DNA from: an uncultured Pseudomonadota bacterium
GTDB taxonomy: Bacteria; Pseudomonadota; Gammaproteobacteria; Steroidobacterales; Steroidobacteraceae
NCBI GenBank assembly: GCA_902826635.1
Contig: CADEFQ010000028.1
Coordinates: forward strand, 1 to 42,536
Reading direction: 5' to 3'
DNA: 42,536 nucleotides
Part shown: in pieces, positions 24,495-32,759 of the stretch
Layout: every line of letters starts with the position of its first letter
Numbering within the stretch: position 1 is the stretch's first letter
Program-made: the position numbers and the translations under genes
The notes under the pieces: generated by a model
Told to the model about the DNA's origin: nothing
What the model saw: only the letters and a program-made list of their open reading frames with translations
Database searches by the model: none

Positions 24495-25682
24495 GTGGCC
24501 GCACCCGCCAGCAAGAAGCACATTGCCCTCGACCCGATGGATCTCTATGGCGTGCGCGCCCTCCTCAGCGAGGACGAGCAGATGGTGCAGGACTCCGTGG
24601 CGCGGCTCGTCGACGACAAGGTGCTGCCGATCATCCGCGAGTGCTTCGAGCACCACCGCTTTCCGAAAGAGCTCGTGCCCGAACTCGCGGCGCTCGGTCT
24701 GCTCGGCTCCTCGATCGACGGCTACGGCTGCGCCGGGCTGAACGGCGTCAGCTACGGGCTCATCTGCCAGGAGCTCGAACGCGGCGACTCGGGCGTGCGC
24801 AGCTTCGTGTCGGTGCAGTCCTCGCTGTGCATGTTCCCGATCCACGCCTTCGGCAGCGAGGAGCAGAAGCAGAAGTACCTGCCGGGCATGGCAAAGGGCG
24901 AGCTGATCGGCTGCTTCGGCCTCACCGAGCCGCACGGCGGCTCCGACCCTTCGAACATGAAGACCCACGCGAAGAAGCGCGGCAAGGATTGGGTGATCAA
25001 CGGTTCGAAGATGTGGATCACGAACGGCGCGATCGCCGATCTGTGCGTCTGCTGGGCGATGACGGACGAGGGCATCCGCGGCTTCATCATCGACAAGGGC
25101 ACGAAGGGGTTCTCGGCGCCGGAGATCGAGAACAAGTTCTCGCTGCGCGCCTCGGTCACCTCCGCGCTTTTCTTCGACAACGTGGTGGTGCCGGAAGAAC
25201 AGATGCTGCCCGGCGTCGTCGGCCTGCGCGGCCCGCTTTCCTGCCTCACGCAGGCGCGCTACGGCATCACCTGGGGCGTGATCGGCGCGGCACAGGCGTG
25301 CCTCGCGCAGATGATCGACTACACGAAATCGCGCGTGATGTTCGGCCGCCCGCTCGCGCAAACGCAGGCGATCCAGATCCGCCTCGCCGACATGGCTCGC
25401 CGCATCACGACCGCGCAACTGCTGTCGCTGCAGCTCGGGCGCCTGAAGGACCAGGGCGACATGGCGCCCTCGCACGTCTCGCTCGCGAAATGGAACAACT
25501 GCCGGATGGCCCTCGACATCGCCCGCGACGCGCGCGACATGCTGGGTGGCGCGGGCATCAGCGCCGAGTACGTGCCGATCCGCCACATGCTCAACCTCGA
25601 GAGTGTCATCACCTATGAGGGCACCGAGACGGTGCACCAGCTGACGATCGGGCGCGAACTGACGGGAATCAACGCTTTCTAG
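24495..25682 (+). CDS. gcdH: Acyl-CoA dehydrogenase, glutaryl-CoA dehydrogenase type
   Basis: A 395-aa FAD enzyme that oxidises and decarboxylates glutaryl-CoA to crotonyl-CoA in lysine and aromatic degradation. Visible marks are the substrate-carboxylate-binding region GVRSFVSVQSSLCMFPIHAF with Arg and Ser, FGLTEPHGGSDP for flavin, MWITNGAIADLCVCW, the linker FGRPLAQTQAIQ, and the catalytic Glu in TYEGTETVHQLTIGREL. The Arg in GVRS and the overall pattern separate it from short-chain dehydrogenases. The start is GTG at 24495 with CAGGAG 9 nt upstream. It stands alone, with no lysine-degradation partner in the window. Confidence 0.93.
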   Translation: MAAPASKKHIALDPMDLYGVRALLSEDEQMVQDSVARLVDDKVLPIIRECFEHHRFPKELVPELAALGLLGSSIDGYGCAGLNGVSYGLICQELERGDSGVRSFVSVQSSLCMFPIHAFGSEEQKQKYLPGMAKGELIGCFGLTEPHGGSDPSNMKTHAKKRGKDWVINGSKMWITNGAIADLCVCWAMTDEGIRGFIIDKGTKGFSAPEIENKFSLRASVTSALFFDNVVVPEEQMLPGVVGLRGPLSCLTQARYGITWGVIGAAQACLAQMIDYTKSRVMFGRPLAQTQAIQIRLADMARRITTAQLLSLQLGRLKDQGDMAPSHVSLAKWNNCRMALDIARDARDMLGGAGISAEYVPIRHMLNLESVITYEGTETVHQLTIGRELTGINAF

Positions 25683-25703
25683 ACGCCTTCCAGGAGCTTC
25701 GAC

Positions 25704-27275
25704 ATGCGTCACGGACGGCTGGCAGCCACCCTCGCCCTGTGCGGCGCGCTCGTCTCGTGCGGCGTGAACCCGGTCACGGGCAAGAAGGAAATCCAGTTCG
25801 TCTCCGAGGCGCAGGAACTCGCGATCGGACAGCAGCAATACGCGCCGATGCAGCAGGTCGAGGGCGGCGATCTCGACGTACTGCCCGAGCTCACGACTTA
25901 CGTGAACGGCGTCGGCCAGAAGCTCGCGGCGGTGTCGGACCGCAAGCTGCCATACGAATTCGTCGTCCTCGACAATTCCGTGCCGAACGCATGGGCGCTG
26001 CCCGGCGGAAAAATCGCGGTGAACCGGGGCCTCCTGACTGAACTCACGAGCGAAGCCGAGCTCGCGGCGGTGCTGGGCCACGAGATCGTGCATGCCGCCG
26101 CGCGCCACGGCGCGAAGGCACAGGAGCGCGGCACGATGATGCAGGTGGGTCTCGCAGCCGCGCAGATCGGCGCGGCGGTCGGCGGCCTGGACGCCGGGCT
26201 CGCGAACCTCGCACTGAGCGGCTCGGCCATCGGCTTGCAGATGGTGCAGATGAAATATGGCCGCGACCAGGAACTCGAGAGCGACCACTACGGCATGAAG
26301 TACATGAAGCTCGCGGGCTACGACCCGTGGGGTGCCGTCACGCTGCAGGAAACATTCGTACGCCTCTCGAGCGGGAAGGGCGCGAAGCAGCAGGGCTGGC
26401 TCGACGGCCTCTTTGCCTCGCACCCGCCGTCGCAGGAACGCGTCGAGCGCAATCGAGCCACCGCCGCGGAGCTCGGGCGTGGTGGCGTGATCGGCGCCGA
26501 CACCTATGCCGCGCATCTTGCCCCGCTCGTCGCGATGAAGCCGGGCTATGACAAGTACGACGAGGCCGTCGCCGCGGCGCGCAAGAAGGAGTTCGACCGC
26601 GCGAACGCGCTCGCACTCGAAGCGACCCGCCTGCTGCCGAAGGAGGGCCGCGCCCAGCAGCTCCTCGGCGACATCGCGATCGCGCAGAAGAATCCGCAGA
26701 AGGCACTCGGGTACTTTCGCAAGGCCGAGAGCCTGAACCCGGATTATTTCGGCTCGCACCTCGGCGTCGGCATCGCCTCCTACCAGCTCGGCGACAAGAC
26801 GGCCGCGACGACTGCGTTCGAACGCAGCGCGAAGCTGCTGCCGACTGCGCCTGCGGCGTACTATCTCGGCGCGATCGCGCGCGACCGGGGCGACAAGGTG
26901 GCCGCGCTGCAGTATTTCAAGACCGCGGCGGGCTCGGATAGCAGCTACGGCAAGGAAGCGGCCGAAGAATATGTGCGGCTCGATTTGCCGGAGCACCCCG
27001 GCAATTACGTCGCCGCGGGCGTACAGACCGACGCGAGCGGCAAGGCCTACGTGATCATCGAGAACCGCGCGCCCGCCGCGCTCGCGAACATTGTCGTCAC
27101 GCCGGTGCTCGTCGACGCGAACGGTCGCATCATGCAGCAGGGCTCAGCCGTGCAGTTCCGCGGCCCGGTGCCCGCCGGGCAGCGCGCGTCGGCGGCGATC
27201 AGCACCGGGAATCTCACCGCCGAGCAGCTGCAGTCCCTGAAGGCCCGCGTCGATTCGGCACGGCTCGCGCAGTAA
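25704..27275 (+). CDS. M48 family zinc metalloprotease lipoprotein with TPR region
   Basis: A 523-aa envelope protease similar to the BepA/LoiP group. The signal peptide has lipobox LVSC (Cys19), and the mature N-terminus carries VNPVTGKKEIQFVSEAQE, typical of the family. The zinc motif is HEIVH (His126, Glu127, His130), and the third ligand is Glu190 in ELESDHYG with Asp194. Residues about 290-420 contain TPR-like helices (KALGYFRKAESLNPDYF and ALQYFKTAAG). The C-terminal ~100 residues form a beta-rich domain. A role in outer-membrane protein quality control is inferred from the family. It is 21 bp after the dehydrogenase. Confidence 0.92.
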   Translation: MRHGRLAATLALCGALVSCGVNPVTGKKEIQFVSEAQELAIGQQQYAPMQQVEGGDLDVLPELTTYVNGVGQKLAAVSDRKLPYEFVVLDNSVPNAWALPGGKIAVNRGLLTELTSEAELAAVLGHEIVHAAARHGAKAQERGTMMQVGLAAAQIGAAVGGLDAGLANLALSGSAIGLQMVQMKYGRDQELESDHYGMKYMKLAGYDPWGAVTLQETFVRLSSGKGAKQQGWLDGLFASHPPSQERVERNRATAAELGRGGVIGADTYAAHLAPLVAMKPGYDKYDEAVAAARKKEFDRANALALEATRLLPKEGRAQQLLGDIAIAQKNPQKALGYFRKAESLNPDYFGSHLGVGIASYQLGDKTAATTAFERSAKLLPTAPAAYYLGAIARDRGDKVAALQYFKTAAGSDSSYGKEAAEEYVRLDLPEHPGNYVAAGVQTDASGKAYVIIENRAPAALANIVVTPVLVDANGRIMQQGSAVQFRGPVPAGQRASAAISTGNLTAEQLQSLKARVDSARLAQ

Positions 27276-27287
27276 GCGCGCGCCGAA

Positions 27288-28211
27288 TCACGGCCACTTC
27301 ATCTCGCCCTTGGCGACCTTGGCGCTCAACTCGAGCGAGGACTCGCCCGACAGGCCGGGGTAGCGCGACCTCATCGCCGCGATCAGATCGGCCGGGTTCT
27401 TCGCCCTGGTGGCCTCCTCGTCGAAGGCGCGGATGTAGTCGGCGGTGAATGTCACCGAGAGCACGTTCTGCGGCGCGCCTGGCGCGAAATGACCGGGGAT
27501 CACCACCTCCGGTCCGAGCGCACGAATCCGGTCGAACGTGGCCAGCCAGTCGGTGTGCGACTGTGGCGTCTGGGTGTCAGCCATCCACACGTGTTGGTTG
27601 CCCCACACCAGGACCCCGCCCGCAACAGTCTTGATCGACGGAATCCAGACGAAGCTGCGCTCCGGCGTCGGTCCGTCCAAGCCGATGATCTCGAGTGCAC
27701 TGCCTTCGAGTTCCAGCCTGTCGCTCGACAACGGCTCCGGGAATTCGATCCGCTTCGGCGCATTCGCGCCCAGCTGCGGCCCCCACACCGCGAGCTTCCC
27801 GGCCTGGGTCTCCTTGATGTGGGCGACCGTCTGTGGCGCGGCGAGGATCTTGGCCTCCGGAAAAGAAGCGTGCAGCGTATCGAGGCCGAAGTAGTAATCT
27901 GGATCGCCGTGACTGACGTAGATCGTGGTCAGGCGCTTGCCGGACGCGCGGATCATCTCAACCAGCTTGTTTGCATCTGCCGCCGAGAACTGCGCGTCGA
28001 TCAGGATGGCGTCCCTGGCGCCGCTCACCAGAACCGAAGACACCTGGAAGATGCCTTGCTCGCCGGGGTTGTACACCGTCGTCGTCAGTGCTTGGACCGG
28101 CGGTGCTGATAGCGCGGCAGTACCGCCCGCGTCATCGGCTCGAGAACAACCTGTCGATGCGATGGTGGCGAACAGGGTGAGACTGATCGGGACTGCAAGG
28201 CGCGCTTTCAT
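27288..28211 (-). CDS. MBL-fold lipoprotein with incomplete metal motif
   Basis: A 307-aa lipoprotein: the signal peptide ends in a lipobox-like ASTGC (about Cys22). The metallo-beta-lactamase fold is suggested by NPGEQGIFQVSSVLV, AILIDAQFSAADANKL and the motif-2 region TIYVSHGDPDYYFG. A typical HxHxDH motif is not present: the second and last His are Asp and Tyr. GLDGPTPERSFVWIP, VLVWGNQHVWMADT and VIPGHFAP (the latter with a conserved His) follow. The ATG at 28211 has GGAGGG 7 nt upstream. Whether it binds one or two metals, or has enzyme activity, cannot be told. It diverges from the HxlR regulator. Confidence 0.85.
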   Translation of the reverse strand: MKARLAVPISLTLFATIASTGCSRADDAGGTAALSAPPVQALTTTVYNPGEQGIFQVSSVLVSGARDAILIDAQFSAADANKLVEMIRASGKRLTTIYVSHGDPDYYFGLDTLHASFPEAKILAAPQTVAHIKETQAGKLAVWGPQLGANAPKRIEFPEPLSSDRLELEGSALEIIGLDGPTPERSFVWIPSIKTVAGGVLVWGNQHVWMADTQTPQSHTDWLATFDRIRALGPEVVIPGHFAPGAPQNVLSVTFTADYIRAFDEEATRAKNPADLIAAMRSRYPGLSGESSLELSAKVAKGEMKWP

Positions 28212-28325
28212 GTGGGACCCTCCGGGGAACAATGGACCGTGGATGAGCCGTCGCGCATTATCTTGGGGATGAAATGGACGGACTCCCGATGCGCCTCAAA
28301 GGTAGGCCGGCGCGCCCAGTGAGGG

Positions 28326-28349
28326 AAGTACGCACAGGAAGGTAAGTAC
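28326..28349. promoter_or_regulatory. AAGTAC direct repeats (candidate HxlR operator)
   Basis: AAGTAC occurs at 28326-28331 and again at 28344-28349, 18 bp apart centre to centre, in the 141-bp space between the MBL gene and hxlR. The second copy lies between the Shine-Dalgarno AGGAAGG (28336-28342) and the ATG of the regulator. HxlR regulators often bind next to their own gene, so autoregulation is a reasonable inference. The sequence GGTAAGTACCCGAT (28341-28354) recurs at 30915-30928. Confidence 0.45.
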
Positions 28350-28352
28350 CCG

Positions 28353-28769
28353 ATGCCGAAACTCGAGAACGACAATGTGGGCAGCGCAGCGGCGCTTTCC
28401 GAAAAACTGCGCCGCGGCGACCTCTCGGCCCAGGATTGTCCTTCGCGGGACATTCTCAAGCACGTCACCAGCCTTTGGGGCGTGCTGGCGCTCGTCGCTC
28501 TGCGAGACGAGAGGCTTCGCTTCAGCGACATGCGACGAAAGCTCGGCGGTGTCAGCGAGAAGATGCTCGCGCAGACCTTGCGCGTGCTGGAATCAGACGG
28601 GTTCGTCGAGCGGACTCCCTATCCGGTGACCCCGCCGCATGTCGAGTACGGTCTGGCCCCTCTGGGAAAAGAAGTCGCCGAACGTGTCGCGTCGCTCGTC
28701 GACTGGATCGAAACGATTACACCGCAAGTGATCGGAACCAGAGGTTTGCGACGAACGCCGCAGGAATGA
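28353..28769 (+). CDS. HxlR family transcriptional regulator
   Basis: A 138-aa winged-helix DNA-binding protein. The HxlR pattern is clear: CPSRDILKHVTSLWGVLALVAL, then RFSDMRRKLGGVSEKMLAQTLRVLESDGFVERT, then VEYGLAPLGKEVAERV. A Cys at residue 29, before the first helix, is the position used for redox or electrophile sensing in YodB/HypR-type members. It diverges from the MBL lipoprotein and precedes a MATE exporter; its stop lies at or near the exporter start. It is therefore likely to control the exporter. Confidence 0.92.
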   Translation: MPKLENDNVGSAAALSEKLRRGDLSAQDCPSRDILKHVTSLWGVLALVALRDERLRFSDMRRKLGGVSEKMLAQTLRVLESDGFVERTPYPVTPPHVEYGLAPLGKEVAERVASLVDWIETITPQVIGTRGLRRTPQE

Positions 28770-28774
28770 ACGAT

Positions 28775-30100
28775 ATGGCCCGCCGCGGGCGCCAACGCGA
28801 GATCCTCGCGATCGCCGGCCCGATGATCCTCGCGAACATCTCGCCACCGCTGATCGGGCTCGTCGACACCGCGGTCGTCGGGCACCTCGGCGACGCGCGC
28901 TACATCGGCGCCGTCGCGGTCGGCGCGCTGATCCTGAGCTTCGCGTTCACGGCGCTCAATTTCCTGCGCATGACGACGACGGGGCTCGCCGCACAGGCGG
29001 CCGGCGCGGGTGATGCGACGCGACTGCGCACGGTGCTCGCGCAGGCCTGCGGCACGGCGCTCTACCTCGGCGCGCTGCTGCTCGTCGTGCAGGTGCCGCT
29101 CGGCGCGTTCGCACTGCGCCTGATCGATCCGAGCCCGGGGGTCGCGGATGCCGCGTGGAACTACTACGCGATCCGCATCTGGAGCGCGCCTGCGGCGCTC
29201 GCGAACTTCGTGCTGATCGGCTGGTTCATCGGGCTCGGCAATGCGCGCGCACCGCTCGCGATGGTGCTCACGGCGAATGCGGTCAATGTCGTGCTCGACC
29301 TGGTTCTCGTGCCCGGTTTTGGTTTGGCGGTCCGGGGCGTCGCCTGGGCATCGGTCGTCGCGGAATATGTCGGCACCGCGCTCGGGGCCTGGCTCGTCGC
29401 GAGGGAACTCGCGCTGCGCCCGGGGCGCTGGCTGCGCGCCGAGATCCTCCATCTGCGGAGCCTCCACGCGCTGTTTGCCGCCAACGCCGCGCTGTTCCTG
29501 CGCACGCTGCTGCTGATGTTCGCGTTCGCGTTCCTCACGACGATGGGCGCGCGACAGACCGACGCGATCCTCGCGGCCAACGCAATCCTCGTGAACCTGC
29601 AGTATTTGATGGCGTATGTCCTCGACGCCTTCGCGAATGCCGCCGAGTCGCTCTCGGGCCGCGCCATCGGCGCGCGGGATCGCACCGGCGTCACCGAAAT
29701 CGTGCGCGAGTGCCTCGTCTGGACGCTCGTGCTCGCCTTCGTCGTGGCCGTCATTTTTGCCGTCGCAGGGCCGCTCGCGATCCGCATCGTGACGAACGTC
29801 CCGGCGGTGATCGACGCCGCGTATAGGTATTTGCCGTGGATGATCGTCTCGCCGCTCGTCTGCGCGTGGGCATTCCTCTACGATGGGGTCTTCATCGGCG
29901 CGCAGCGCCCCGGCGCGATGTTCGGCGTGATGCTGGTGGCGGTGGTCGCCGTGTTCCTGCCCGCGTGGTGGCTCACGCGGGGTTTCGGCAACCACGGACT
30001 GTGGTTTGCGTTCACGCTTTTCAATGCTGCGCGCGGCGTGCAGCAGCACCTCCTGTTCAGGAGCTGGCTGCGCAGCGGCAGCTTGCTGGAGGTTCGATGA
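28775..30100 (+). CDS. MATE family efflux transporter (DinF subfamily-like)
   Basis: A 441-aa multidrug/toxin extrusion protein with about 12 hydrophobic segments. The N-terminus ILAIAGPMILANISPPLIG and the DTAVVGHLGDARYIGAVAVG loop are MATE/DinF hallmarks, and the matching repeat near residue 240 shows its internal two-fold layout (ANAALFLRTLLLMFAFAF). It exports organic molecules in exchange for Na+ or H+; the substrate cannot be told. The start at 28775 gives a good 9-nt gap from AGGA; the in-frame ATG at 28766 would overlap the regulator stop as ATGA. Its stop overlaps the next gene. Confidence 0.92.
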   Translation: MARRGRQREILAIAGPMILANISPPLIGLVDTAVVGHLGDARYIGAVAVGALILSFAFTALNFLRMTTTGLAAQAAGAGDATRLRTVLAQACGTALYLGALLLVVQVPLGAFALRLIDPSPGVADAAWNYYAIRIWSAPAALANFVLIGWFIGLGNARAPLAMVLTANAVNVVLDLVLVPGFGLAVRGVAWASVVAEYVGTALGAWLVARELALRPGRWLRAEILHLRSLHALFAANAALFLRTLLLMFAFAFLTTMGARQTDAILAANAILVNLQYLMAYVLDAFANAAESLSGRAIGARDRTGVTEIVRECLVWTLVLAFVVAVIFAVAGPLAIRIVTNVPAVIDAAYRYLPWMIVSPLVCAWAFLYDGVFIGAQRPGAMFGVMLVAVVAVFLPAWWLTRGFGNHGLWFAFTLFNAARGVQQHLLFRSWLRSGSLLEVR

Positions 30101-30831
30101 GCACTTCGATTTTGCAGCGCGACCATCGCAGCGTGATGGGTCGCATCCTCTATACGAGCCGCAAGCCCGAACGACTCGGGCAGGAGCGCGGGCGCGAATA
30201 CTTCCGTATCGACACGCACGCGGGCGGCGCGCGCACCTGCACCGCGCACTGCGAAATCGACGACCGCCCGAGCGTGATGCGCGACATCACCTACGCGCTC
30301 GACGCCGACTGGATGCCGACCGACTGCTTCGTGCGCATCTCGGTCGCCGACCGGTTCACGGGCTCCGGTTGGTTCCGCTTCGCGCCAGCGCTGGCCGAAT
30401 GCGAGACCTGGACCGCGGCCGAAGGGCGCGTGCGCCAGACGATGGCGCTCGCGTCCCCGCTCGTGACCTTCCAGAACCACGCGATCGCCTGCGATGCATG
30501 GCACTTGCGCCTGATCGACCGTGCGCGCCCCGGCGTCGTACAGCGGATTCACCCGATGCTGCTGTCCTCTCCCGACCACCGTGGCGCGACGGGCCCGATG
30601 CTGCACTCGATTGGCGTGAACATCGTCTACGTCGGACCCGAGAAAGTGACCGTGGGCGCCGGCAGTTTCGACGCCTGGCACTACCAGTTCGTCGCCAACG
30701 CCGAGCTGCCTGAGGAGCATCCGCCGTACGACGTCTGGTGCACGGCCGACGGCGACTTCCTGTTCCTGAAGGGCGGGGTCGCGGGCTACATGCAGACCTG
30801 GTACGAGCTGGTGGAGCTCGCGCGAAGCTGA
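30097..30831 (+). CDS. Conserved hypothetical protein coupled to MATE exporter
   Basis: A 244-aa soluble protein with no signal peptide or membrane helix. I do not recognise the family. The sequence is beta-rich and polar, with Arg/Asp/Trp patches: SRKPERLGQERGREYFRID, TAHCEIDDRPSVMRDITYAL, DRFTGSGWFRF, MLHSIGVNIVYVGPEKVTV and DAWHYQFVANAELPEEHPP. The layout resembles large lipocalin-like or DUF3108-like barrels, but this is only a resemblance. The ATG overlaps the MATE stop as ATGA, so it is made with the exporter and could bind or detoxify the same compound. Confidence 0.8.
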   Translation: MSTSILQRDHRSVMGRILYTSRKPERLGQERGREYFRIDTHAGGARTCTAHCEIDDRPSVMRDITYALDADWMPTDCFVRISVADRFTGSGWFRFAPALAECETWTAAEGRVRQTMALASPLVTFQNHAIACDAWHLRLIDRARPGVVQRIHPMLLSSPDHRGATGPMLHSIGVNIVYVGPEKVTVGAGSFDAWHYQFVANAELPEEHPPYDVWCTADGDFLFLKGGVAGYMQTWYELVELARS

Positions 30832-30859
30832 TTCCGTGACGTGTCGCGCCGAGACGACG

Positions 30860-30887
30860 TAGACAATTTGTCGGCAGGGTTTACAAT
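30860..30887 (+). promoter_or_regulatory. Candidate sigma-70 promoter of the 30.9-31.3 kb RNA
   Basis: TAGACA (30860-30865) is followed after 16 bp by TACAAT (30882-30887). Each box differs from the consensus by one base. Transcription would begin near 30894. It lies 28 bp past the last gene of the HxlR-MATE operon, where no plus-strand gene follows. Confidence 0.55.
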
Positions 30888-30893
30888 CCGGCG

Positions 30894-31294
30894 TGTAGGC
30901 AGTCCAGTTGCGGCGGTAAGTACCCGATTCAGCTAGGGTTCAGGTAGCTGGTCCGAGACTTGCTGCGTATCTGGTGTGGCGGCGAAGCATCCAGGTGATG
31001 CGGGGAGCGCACAACGGTTTACCGATAAAAAGTCGAGGCAGTCGGCGCGGACACGGGTCCAGAAGGCGGTAAATAATGCCGCTTTCGGGAGCGACGAAGA
31101 GCGTGAACTGACACGCGGGCCTTCATGCAATTGGCCGGGGCATTGCCCCAACGTTCCAGCCGTAACTAATCATGTCCGTGAGAACGCCGCCCACCGTGCG
31201 CGCTTACAGGGCGCGGGCGATGGCAGCTGACAGCGACCGACCTCGAATGTGATCAGCGAACTCCGGCCCCGCCAAGTGCGGGGCTGATTTTTTT
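30894..31294 (+). ncRNA. Candidate independent non-coding RNA, ~400 nt
   Basis: This covers most of the only gene-free gap above 300 bp in the window (30832-31304). A promoter-like pair lies upstream and an intrinsic terminator at its end, with the next gene (gltD) on the opposite strand. The base composition is less GC-biased than the flanks and no third-position GC bias is seen. Local stems can be drawn: GGGGCATTGCCCC near 31138-31150 and GCGCGCTTACAGGGCGCG near 31199. I checked it for tmRNA, RNase P and SRP RNA signatures and found none. An 84-codon frame inside it looks non-coding. Confidence 0.45.
31266..31294 (+). terminator. Rho-independent terminator
   Basis: GCCCCGC (31266-31272), loop CAAGT, GCGGGGC (31278-31284), then TGATTTTTTT ending at 31294. 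The 7-bp all-GC stem and run of seven T act on the plus strand. On the minus strand no T-run follows the stem, so it does not terminate gltD. It therefore ends a plus-strand transcript from the 30.9 kb region or from the MATE operon. Confidence 0.85.
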
Positions 31295-31304
31295 GGGGCG
31301 CCCC

Positions 31305-32759
<1,455 letters not shown>

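Noticed and set aside
24369-26996. 875-codon open frame on the minus strand
   Set aside because: Antisense to the dehydrogenase and M48 genes, both with clear motifs. The translation is low-complexity Arg/Glu/Val/His.
30976-31230. 84-codon frame inside the candidate RNA
   Set aside because: Its start is GTG without a clear ribosome site, third-position GC bias is absent and the translation shows no family.
30894-31294. tmRNA, RNase P RNA or SRP RNA
   Set aside because: No T-arm GGTTCGA, no tag ending in ALAA, no RNase P core GGAAAGTCC-type sequence and no SRP GGAAGGAAGC-type loop were found.
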